From positions 102,652,526 to 102,716,525 of the forward strand of contig JAHLJT010002630.1 of assembly GCA_031308135.1 (NCBI GenBank): DNA of 64,000 bases, written 5' to 3'. The translations under genes and the position numbers were made by a program. The notes below the pieces were generated by a model. The model saw only the letters and a program-made list of their open reading frames with translations. It searched no databases and was not told the DNA's origin. Below, piece by piece: positions 33,379-43,055 of this stretch (the stretch's first letter is position 1; every line of letters starts with the position of its first letter). Origin of the DNA: Acheta domesticus. Taxonomy: Eukaryota; Arthropoda; Insecta; Orthoptera; Gryllidae.

Positions 33379-33731
33379 AGCATAACGGCACTGGCTTGCA
33401 CAACATATATTTTAAAAACAAATGATTATTTAGTTTTCCGACAACTACAAATCAATCACACCATCATCGTCACCAAACTTACGGTCTTACAGACGGCCAG
33501 GAGAAAACGGAGATCAACTAAGCCCGAAATGTGCTTTCCGCCTCCTGTACCTCGCCTTCGAAACGCTCTCTGCAGGTCCGGCGCGGCAGATGAATAAAAG
33601 ACTGTCGACGAACGTTCCGCGTCGTTCGGCTTCGCTCGGTGTCGCTCGGAAGCGCTCGGTTCCCGCACGTGCCTCTCCCGGAATCACGTTGCGCATGCGT
33701 GCAGTGATCCGAAAGCACTGATCTCTATTTC
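33379..33731. other. GC-richer stretch, no gene recognised
   Basis: From about 33530 the sequence is CpG-rich (GTTCCGCGTCGTTCGGCTTC and onwards) and includes TTGCGCATGCGTGC near 33689, similar to an NRF1-type site. No exon with convincing borders was seen. Confidence 0.4.
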
Positions 33732-33830
33732 ACGTTCGCTTTACATTGGCAAGCGGTGCGCTGCGATTTGTTTACTTGAAGTCACCGCCGACTGAATGAC
33801 AACTACACGTCTACAGTAGGGATGTGCCCT
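33732..33830 (+). mobile_element. Fragment of the 63-kb TIR element family
   Basis: GTTCGCTTTACATTGGCAAG, GGTGCGCTGCGAT and AGTCACCGCCGACTGAATGA align with the inward-read right end of the element at 62981-63458 (TTCGCTTTACATTTGCAGAC, GAGCGCTGCGAT, GGTCACTGCCGACTGAACGA). Confidence 0.7.
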
Positions 33831-36489
33831 TAACAGCTAAACTGTTATTTCTTAACAGTTAACGTTTAGTAACTGATATGAGAAATAACAGTTATTTCAT
33901 TTATCCTGTTATTGGCTTTTATAGGTTGATATTCATAATACTGCAATCTACTGGGCAAAACCCGAACTACTACAAGCTTTCGAGGCAATTTTGTACAACA
34001 GTTTCACTGCATGTAATCAATCGTGATTAAAAAGTGTTCATTATTACACACCATGTGCCACAATATTTTTGTATTTTATGATACACGTATGGTATACTAC
34101 AATAAGAAGTTTGTCCTTTAAATTAAATCCGTCAAATAACTTATTTCTGACCCATTACAGCTTATGCGAGATCCATTAGTATTTCCCTAAGCCCGATAGA
34201 ATACAACGAGTTACGGTCAAATAACTCGCTTTGTAATATTTGATATTCAGCCGTCATTATCACATTAGCTGTGGGTAAGCAAAACAGTTTCTACTTCTCA
34301 TTAGTTTTAGCACTCGTCACTTCACTATGGACATGTTGCATATTCGAAATTCAATAAGTTTCATTTTCTTACATTGTCTCACAAAAAAATAAATAAACAA
34401 TTAATTGAAAATGGTTCCAAGTCAAACAACAAAAACTTACAAAAAGTACGAAATTTAAGATCTTTGTGTTGGTGTCACAAATATTTATAAATGAATTATT
34501 GCATCTAAAATTTGGAAAGAAACATGTTGCATGTCAACAATTTATTACTCTTCTCACTGAACTGTATTGTTTACATAAAACATCGCGATGATCTCGCAGA
34601 AAGTTTAGTTTTCCTCAAATTATCCATAATGTCAAATATATAAACAATACACTTCACGCTGATACATTCTATCAATGTACCGGCACGACTGAAGCACTGC
34701 TGAAAGCTCTCGCACTGTCGACGGAAGTGGTGGCGCGGGGTCAGACAGATCATTTTGCACGACGGCTCGACTGTTATCGCTCTTCCAGGAACCCCTCGCG
34801 CTATCGCGAAGTGCTTAAATCTTTCAAAGAAAAGCTAAAGAATGTGGTGAAAGGTATATAAAATATAAAGCTTCTGACTCGTAAAATTAGGCAACTGCAG
34901 CTAAGAAAACATACGTGGGGTCACAAAGGACCCCGCGCCACCTCTCTCGGGTGAATTGAATTGCTGGAAACATTAAAGATGGTGAAACATTTGCGTTTCT
35001 ATACGTGCATTGTAATTATGATAAAACAACTTTTTTCTATTCCCTTTGTTAAAAACACACAAAGGTCATGACAGTACGTTTAGCTATATCAACATCAATA
35101 AGCAATAATCAGTTTCTATACCTACAAGAAATCTTCGGAACCTTTTTTCCATTATCTGAAATCACGAAACTGAAACAGAAATTGAAGCTCAGGACGGCAA
35201 ACTCTTTACCAGCAAAGAGTCATTAATTATAACAAGTTTACACTCAACACAACCATTTCCAAAATTCATTCCCTTGAATTATCAGCGGCAAATTTATGAG
35301 TCAGAACCCAAACTACGTAGGTATCTACATAGTTTGATCAAGTTGGTTCCAATTCAACAAGTTGAGAAATCCCGGCTAAAATGTGTACGAACTCGTTTAA
35401 ACCTGATTAAACAAAGTAAGCTCGAAGCGTGGCCTCAGCAAAGGCCCAAATGCTTCAGGGAAGTTGGAAACAAACGCAAAGTTCTACAAGGACGACGATG
35501 CTGCAGATATGATGCCCCTGGTGAAAAGGAACAAGAGAACGACGAATCGTATTTGCGTTCTCTACCGTCTTTTGTCTCTCGGGAGGCACTGGTGTAGGGA
35601 TCTAATGTTAACGTTCTTTTATTTGTCGTTTTGCATTCATTTGTATGTTTTGTTGTTCACTAAAATTATTTCTTCCTTCTGGGGCATTACAATTTTATTA
35701 AAGAATAATACTTTTTGCCGCGATAATATGGAAAACGATAATTTGAATAACTATATTTCTCACTGAAATTCAGAAGACGTGCTCAAAGACTGAAGTTACT
35801 TTTATGTCCAGAAGCAAAACAAGGGACAATCTCAGCATTTGCTCAAGGATCAGGGAAATTGGACGAAAAACCTGATCGAGATCGGGGCCATCAACCCAGA
35901 AACTGTGGTTCCGTATGTGATTCCGTCTCTCACGGGTAGACCACTTCCCGTGCACCAATCGAAACATATGAGGTGTCATAAGATGCGTCTCGGTGTCCTG
36001 ATGGGGAACTGATAATTTATTTTCAGATTCGGCCATACAATTCTCAGAAATTTTCAAAAACGTGTTTTTTGCATGTTTGACGGTGCCATATTCGTGAGTA
36101 TGCCGGGAATTAAACCATTTCCAACTAAATAGATCTAAGTAGGTGGCGTTGACCAGTATCCAAAGGCATTTTTTTCGCTCAATACCCCATCACTTTCTTT
36201 CACGACGTTGGCAACACTGATAATGACATTTTTACGTGAAAAATTGAAGTTAATTTGAACAATTAGCGCACGAGGGATATTTCATTTTAAATTACATCCG
36301 TAGGCCTAATACCGTATTTAAAAAAAAATTGCAAAATCTACGGACAGTATGGCCTTGGAAACTTATTAAATTTGAAGAATTTCAAGTGAATATGGAGGAA
36401 ACAAAACTGTGATTAATGTTAGGGAATGAATGAACTTTGTTATGTTCGACTTCTCACTTTTACGTTCCTAAGTGTACAAATACCGATAC
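33831..36489. other. No gene recognised
   Basis: Contains a TTAACAGCTAAACTGTTATTTC-type partial palindromic stretch near 33831-33900 (given loosely) and the GGGGTC hairpin module near 34912. Frames at 35274-35597 (plus) and 35770-36057 (minus) are about 100 codons long but match no family I recognise and lack gene context. Confidence 0.4.
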
Positions 36490-37130
36490 CACCACATTTT
36501 TTTTATTATTTATTTTCTTTTGGATAGACAAATACAAAGATCATTGTTTATGGTACACTCTACATTTGTTATAATTGCTTATATCTACTTACAATTAACT
36601 TACACTAATCTTAAAATAAAACTTACATCACTAATAGGGTGGTAGAGGTATCTTTATATAAATATCTCTACTGTGGGTCGAGATCTGAGAATTAATTAAG
36701 GAATATATCGAAAGGAAATTTATTCTTTATGCAGGCTCTGTGTACTGGATTTTAGCAGAGTCTTAGAGAGGTTAGGTTAGGTATGTTTGGGATGTTTTGG
36801 AAGAAGTGGGTGGATAAAAATATAATGTGGTCGGTAATTGGTTCTAGCAGGAATTCTTTATGGAGTTGTGCGTTGGAGATGTACCAGGGGGCATTCGTGA
36901 TGGTGCGGAGGAACTGATTTTGAATGACTTGCAATTTTTTGGTATTAGATTTGGCTGCGCTGATCCATACTGGGCATGCATATGGTAGTAGTGGTTGTAT
37001 GATCATTTTGTATAGCAGTATGGCAGTATTGTACGGTAGTTTCGCTGATCTATTTATTATAGGTTTTAGTTGGTGTAATGCCACTAACGGTACTACAAAT
37101 ACCGGTTTTCAAATCAATGTGACCCACAAT
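36490..37130 (-). pseudogene. Jockey-like LINE 3' fragment
   Basis: The minus frame (37084-36752) reads LLYKMIIQPLLPYACPVWIS, then AAKSNTKKLQVIQNQFLRTI and TNAPWYISNAQLHKEF. This is the conserved C-terminal RT block of Jockey elements (RPxxxYACPVWG ... KLQxxQNxxLRxITxAPWYVxNxxLHxEL). It stops at 36752 and is followed by a 3' UTR ending in an A-rich run at about 36497. The 5' side is truncated near 37130. Confidence 0.85.
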
Positions 37131-37404
37131 TTATACATATTGAACTTATTATTTTAGAAATGACCGAAAGGTCGCTGGAGAGACACATCTGTAGTGCGGA
37201 ACTGATGAAGCGGAGGGCAGTTGCAGGTGTCTAAACGTTTCCCGATGGATGTTGCCGAGAGATGGACAGCAAGGGAGGCAGCGAATCAAGAGAATTACAG
37301 GTGGAAAGCGGATAAGAGAAAGCGGGGAGTATTAGTGCGTGTAAAAAGCAAAAGGCTTTGCAGAGCAACACACTAGTTTCAGCGACATGATGGGATGGGA
37401 TGGG

Positions 37405-37410
37405 AGGGAG

Positions 37411-37444
<34 letters not shown>
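37405..37444. repeat. (GA)n microsatellite
   Basis: About 17 GA units after a GGGATGGGAGGGAGGGGA purine run. Confidence 0.95.
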
Positions 37445-37447
<3 letters not shown>

Positions 37448-37909
37448 GAAGTGAATGCATTAGTAACTAAATGTAAGAGATTTGAGGACCTGAGAAGACT
37501 TACTATCGAGATTTCTTTGTAGTATTGTGTTGATAACTGAATTAAAGACAGACTGGGGAGGGGACATAATACGATCTTAACTTTGAGTTTTTTTGACTGG
37601 TTTTTATGGTCAATTTGTTTTGTTGTTTTTTCTTGTAATGAAATTTATTTGATTTATCAGTGTATTTTAGTTGTTATTTCTCTGTATTTTCTTTGTACAT
37701 GTAACAACCCATAGGTACTCTCGGTGTGTTAGGGTAGAGGAAGCAAAGGAAGACAGAGAGGGGGAAATCTTGGCTTAGCAAGATTGAGAAAGGATGTTAC
37801 AATTCCCGCTGGTAGCGACGGAGATGACGTATTCCGCGAATTGCCGTATGGGCGTGGCTTCACCACCTGGAGTAAAATAAATAACGTTACACATATTTGT
37901 ATTCATAAC
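37445..37909. other. No recognised feature
   Basis: AT-rich spacer; TGTTAGGGTAGAGGAAGC near 37726 may already belong to the neighbouring SINE. Confidence 0.4.
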
Positions 37910-38030
37910 GAAAACCAATTTCATCCCTAGGATGTACTGTCACACATCCATGCCCGTAGATTCGAACCCACGACCCAACAAGTCAAATCAACTACGTTCC
38001 TTAGCCTTAGCAAACATGGCTACACAGGCC
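37910..38030 (-). mobile_element. tRNA-derived SINE fragment
   Basis: On the minus strand GGCCTGTGTAGCCATGTTTG (box A-like) is followed by GTCGTGGGTTCGAATCTACG (box B). No acceptor stem pairing is visible. Confidence 0.6.
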
Positions 38031-38829
38031 AGCGTTTTTCGTTGTTTTTTTAATTCGTGAAATATACAATAGATCGCTGTATTTTATTTGAACCGGGTAC
38101 TTTCCTTATCCAAAGGTGGGCTCAAATACGATCTCTTATACTCTACCCGAATTTACAACCATCCGAAAATCGTGCAAAATGGAGAGGTGAACCGAGAGTA
38201 CAAGCTCCAAAAATTCAGCATTTCCCAGGTATAAGTTTATCATTCTTACCTATTAAATAGGTACCGAACAGTTGCCCCAACATCGCAGAAAGAGTGGAAA
38301 TATTAATTTTCAAACGACTCGATCGTACAATGAAGAGCAGTTAGAAGTTAACTCCGTCCGTTACTAAGAACATCAGGTGCAAAAGTAAACGCACACACGC
38401 GTATCTGAATAGTTCGGTGAATAGATGGATAAACCACATGCATGATTAATAATGATCAATAGCACAGTAAAGAGTATGAATCAATTAAAATCTCCGAAAT
38501 GTATCAATTAAAGATACATTAATAATTCGTTAGAGTTTTCTTGTGATGTAGATAACATTATTTTACAAAATTAACTGTTAAAAAGTATCGTTGAACTTTT
38601 GAGTCGAAACGACTTCGTTTGGCGTTCGAGGGGGCACCGGAAAGCTGGGCGTTCTAATGTTAAAGTACATGTACATGTACTCGTAACTATAATAATGTGG
38701 ATAAATCACCGCTAATGAAATATTAATGACGTGAGAGACAAGTCAAAACAATTACATTTTTGTAATTTGTGAAAAAAGAAACAATAGAACAATATGGCGT
38801 TTATATAATATCATAGAATACTTTAGGCA
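38031..38829. other. No recognised feature
   Basis: AT-rich; GTACATGTACATGTACTCG near 38665 is a short palindromic run. Confidence 0.4.
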
Positions 38830-40110
38830 CTATCTCTACCAAAAGTTTAAAGAAAAAATTTGGAGTTGTTTTTGAGAAAATCTTGTTCTTATAATTTTTT
38901 TAAATAGCACAAACTGCACGTAATATTGCGCGAAAACTACAAAAATTTTCAAACAAATATACATGACCTTAATGAAAGAACTCACTACGGAAAATGAATT
39001 TTATTTGAAGGAAAAATCTCTATCTGCAATTTTATAGTTGGAGGAAGACGCCGACAAAAATTCAAACTTTTGCAATTTTCGAAAATTCAGGGTTAACCAT
39101 AAAAATAGGACCTATTCCACCTTTATAAGTGTATTTTACTCTATTCTTACAAGAATGTTAAGGAATTGAATTAATTTGTAGCCGTTTTTGAGAAAATTTT
39201 GAAAATGTCTTTGGGTCTAAATATAAAGTACCTCCAAATTTAAAACAATCTTTTTCAAAATCTCAAAGCTTTGACTCAAACCAGATTGACAGGTGTTTCT
39301 TCGATTTGGGATAAATCCTACGCATGGTTTACGCGCTAGCGGTGATCACAGACGGACGGACGGACGGACGAACGTTTTGCTTTCAATTGGTTTTTCGCTA
39401 TACAAGTCCCACAAATCAAGGATTCTGGCCAGATCACGTGCTAAGGCCGATATGCACGGTAGAGTTTTCGTGTAGATTCTTCATGTAGTCCAGACTTTAC
39501 GCTTTCTACATTCGAAAATTATGAAATGTTCTTAATTTTTCGTGTAGAAATCATATAGTTTGACTCCAACGCCTCTAGCGGCAGAATCGTTCACTAACGG
39601 TAATCGGCCATACCGATTTTGTGGTTAGGTGTGTCAAGGTGCGATTGTATGAAGTGATATATTGTGATAAACTACTTCTTTCCTTATCCCTGCCTTCCAA
39701 TTTTTATTCTCTATGTTCCTCATGGTTTATAAATACTAAATCAAGATGACAGCCAGAACGCACGCACAGAAATACCATCATTGAAAGTACTCGGATGGCG
39801 TAATTCAGTTGTTTCCCGCTAGCCCCCCTGGCGGCGGCTTGTGGCGATTCATGCAGAAAGCAGGCAGAAAGCGTATAGAAAGCGTATAGACCATGTATGC
39901 GCTACTTTTTGGCTTTTATACGTTGTTTGAGATCTTGACGTTTCTATACAGAAACTGTATGAGAATCTATATGAAAACTATACCGTGTATATCGGCCTTT
40001 AGAGGATTTATTTCTTCAGTTATCAACAAGATTTATTCACTTTTTCTTTATCAGGGCCCCGCAATGAAATTTTTTCTGCCGAAAATCAGCCGTTTTTTGC
40101 GCAGCATTAA

Positions 40111-41487
40111 CACTAGAACGACGGTCACCGGTCAATTGACCGGTTGGGAGTTTTGAACTGCCGTATTTGGGAAACTAGTATATGTATGAGTTTGATATTA
40201 CGTGACTTTTATTATTTTAGGCTCCAGAGAAATCTTATAAATTTGTATGGAAAAAAGGTGTGTGGTGTTAGAGAAACAAGCGAGCCTACCTAAAACGACG
40301 GCTCCCGGTCAATTGACCGGTGCAGAGTTTTAGCATTTTTGAGTATGTTACTGACATTCATGACGTTAATTTTTTTCTTTTTATCAGTTTTGAACCTTAT
40401 AAATAATTTTTTGTGTAAAGTTCAACCCAAAATTTGATTTTTATTCTCAATAGCCATTCACATTTCTTATCATTTTTTGTGATTGTAAACCGCCGCAAAG
40501 CAACATGAATGTAGGCCCAAGTCTGCATTTTTATACCTACGCATTGTTTCTAATATTGGTACTTGCCCGCCGGCCTTTCGGATTTTCGGTACTGGTGTCG
40601 ATGCGTGTTTGAACTTGTCGCTGCGTCGCGTCACAATTTTCTCATCAGGCAAGAATATTACACGTAGTACCGTTCAAAAAAGGGCAGTTTGCTTGTGGTG
40701 GATCTCTGTAATTATAGTGGTATTGTGTGTGGTGTTCTACAGTCCAAAAAAGTTGCGGCATGTCGAGAAAACGTTTTCTTTCGCCAGCTCAAATTCTTGA
40801 AGAGCTGCGGAATATTCCTTCGGATCAGTCTGAAAATGTGTCCGATGGTCGTGAGTCAACTGACGTAGAAAGCGATATTGAATTTATTCCGCTAGAATCA
40901 CATTCTTCCAGTGATGCATCAAGCAGCGAATCTGAATCGACGATACACGAATTTGACGATTCTATTCCTGGTAAGTTTCTTATTTTTATGCTCTAACTTA
41001 TCTTTTTTTTAAAAAATATATTTTTACTACGTTTATACATCGTTATCATGCACTTACTCGCAAACTTTGACCTGTTCTTCTGATTAGCCATATTTTTACC
41101 ACCATCGGTTTTGGCGGTATATTCTTCTTACAGTTCATTCATAGTATTGTAAAAATTGTGTTTGAAATATTTTTTAAATGTTTTTGAAATTAAAACACTA
41201 ATTTAATTTGCTTTTACGGCAATAAAACTAAAAATTTCCATGAAATGTCATGATTTACGTTTTTTCCTACCGATTTTAACGAGCAAAAAGTCACAAGTAA
41301 GACCAAACTCAGAAGAAAACAAATTGTTGGGGCTACAATATACTTTAAAAACAACTATAATATTTTAAAATAGTAATAGGCCACATCGCAATACCTAGAC
41401 ATCGTCACAAACATTAAAAAAATCCAACCGGTCAATTGACCGGTGGCCGTCGTTCTAGGTAGGCAACCAACTCCCGTCATTCTAGTG
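40111..41487 (+). mobile_element. piggyBac-like element with TTAA duplication and palindromic subterminal sites
   Basis: TTAA flanks at 40107-40110 and 41488-41491. The terminal repeats are CACTAGAACGACGG and, inward from the right, CACTAGAATGACGG. The perfect 16-bp palindrome CCGGTCAATTGACCGG occurs at 40128, 40305 and 41428, each beside an AACGACGGYYMCCGG-type sequence. It carries only the first transposase exon, so it is an internally deleted derivative. It sits inside repeat F. Confidence 0.9.
40760..40970 (+). pseudogene. piggyBac-like transposase first exon
   Basis: Encodes MSRKRFLSPAQILEELRNIP, followed by an acidic, serine-rich stretch (DVESDIEFIPLES, SSDASSSESE, HEFDDSIP). This matches the N-terminal style of piggyBac transposases, which start with a basic residue cluster and an EI/IL-helix and run into D/E/S-rich sequence. 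The frame runs into CTG|GTAAGT, a consensus donor at 40971, phase 1. The catalytic DDD core and the C-terminal cysteine-rich domain are absent from the rest of the element, so no functional product is expected. It could in principle be a short host exon, but its position between the TIRs argues for the transposon. Confidence 0.7.
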
Positions 41488-41540
41488 TTAAATAACTTTT
41501 CCTATATAGCCAGGTCGGACGAACGGAGCCGTGTGTGACA

Positions 41541-42837
41541 TTTTTATGGTTTTAGCAAATATCAGTTCCAATTTCTGTAGCCTCATTTCACGGAATGGTA
41601 AACATTTTCCCATGAAATATTATATAAACTAGCGGGCGAGAGAATGGCGCAGACTTTCCCATATTAGTTTTCTATTTCCTTGGGTCAGGGCTAGCTATTC
41701 GGACTTGCCACATACTCTTGCCATCTGCCATCTATCGCCCACCTAAGGCGTTTCATATGAAGTAACGTTATAGTAAGGTAATGTAATTCTATGGATTTAT
41801 ATCGTCTCAAGAAATATTGTGGTTTTTAAAATAACTTAAATTGATTACAAACAGATATTACCTTAGATAGGTAGACATTGTAATAAAAGTAATACTTAGT
41901 TCAAGAACTACTGCCTTGCCTTCTTCGTCGACGTACTGGTCATTTTATGCACGTGGATTAGTTGCGTAATGCTACTGTAAATTAAACCTGTTACTGTGAT
42001 TCAGTATGTTGTAACACTTTAGGCATATTGCACGGAAGCGCTACACTCCATGAAAAAGTCAGAATCTTCCATATAGAATTCACAATAGAGAAATCATCGA
42101 AGGTCTGTAATTACTGTTGCTCAGTTCGTCTGCCATCTTGCAATGGTATGGTCACTGTACCTGTCGATAAAATAGAAGTACGCTTTCTAGTCTCGCTCTG
42201 GTTATCACGAAGCTAGTCTGCTCTAATCAACAAGCTACACTGGATGATCCAGGCTTAAGGTCACCCTCTGCACAGTTCGGAAACACTGTGGCAAATAATA
42301 TTGAGCTGCGTTCAGAAACTCTCTCCCACGCCATCTGTTTGCTTCGTGGGGCGACTAATGTAGTTCCCCTTGCTAACGCCAGGGTCGCTTTGTGCCTCCC
42401 ATCTTTGTCAATTTTTGTGTGCGAAAAAACGAATCGTTTGTTGATCGTACTTCTTGTTTCCGGATAATTGAGGAGCAAAAACACCCGGTAACGTTTTTGA
42501 ATTTGGAGTGGATAGGTACGGTAGAAACCACCCAAGAAGCATATAGAATAATGTAACTTGGACAGTCGAACTAAATCATGACTGTTGATGACAATTCTTT
42601 TGAACTCTTGGTGAAGGAATTATGGACGCAACACACAAGACCAAATGAAAATAAAATCAATATTTTTATTCATTTAGTTATGTGCGCATCAATCATATTT
42701 CTTACAGAAGTTACCACGATTACTTTCAAAAGTAAAAGAGATGTTCCGACTAAGCGGTACTGTAAAAATGTCTTTGCTCAGTTACTACCAAAAGCTTAGA
42801 TTGATTAATGATTGATTAATGATTATGTCGCAAATAT
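41541..42837. other. No gene recognised
   Basis: Nothing recognised. Short frames (42028-42216, 42227-42535) show no known motif. Confidence 0.4.
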
Positions 42838-42925
42838 CAAAAATCCTGCCGCTATCAGAACTTGTACCCTAGGACCTCCCGGTCAGAGATTCTGTAGTAA
42901 TATTAGCTGATGCCCTGAGCAACCA
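42838..42925 (-). mobile_element. SINE family 1 head fragment
   Basis: CTAGGACCTCCCGGTCAGAG and AATATTAGCTGATGCCCTGA match the right end of the SINE at 15240-15310. Confidence 0.6.
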
Positions 42926-43055
42926 AAGCCGGTTAATTGCTATGAAGATTAGACTTTCATCACTAATTGCTCTTCACATGAAAAAATTAACTCACTAATC
43001 GGAAAGAAATGGAGAATCTCAGAGCGAACCCGTAAGCAAAGTTATGTGTTATAAC

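Larger units (their letters stand above)
38830..41540 (+). mobile_element. Interspersed repeat F, copy 2, interrupted by piggyBac-like element
   Basis: Landmarks are AATTCAGGGTTAAC near 39084, a GACGGACGGACGGACG run near 39352, TTCAATTGGTTTTTCG and TTTTTCTGCCGAAAATCAGC near 40070. The copy resumes after the piggyBac insertion at 41492. Compare 6240-6862 (minus) and 59130-60070 (plus). Between about 39480 and 40010 there is sequence not seen in the other copies. Confidence 0.65.

Noticed and set aside
33301..33597. 98-codon frame of alternating alanine, leucine, tryptophan and histidine
   Set aside because: Produced by the 11-bp minisatellite.
35274..36057. Two roughly 100-codon frames on opposite strands
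   Set aside because: No family resemblance, splice borders or conserved repeat copies were seen. Kept only as a note in the spacer description.
36772..36783. Insect telomere repeat (TTAGG)n
   Set aside because: Only about two TTAGG units are present (GGTTAGGTTAGG), too short for a telomeric tract.
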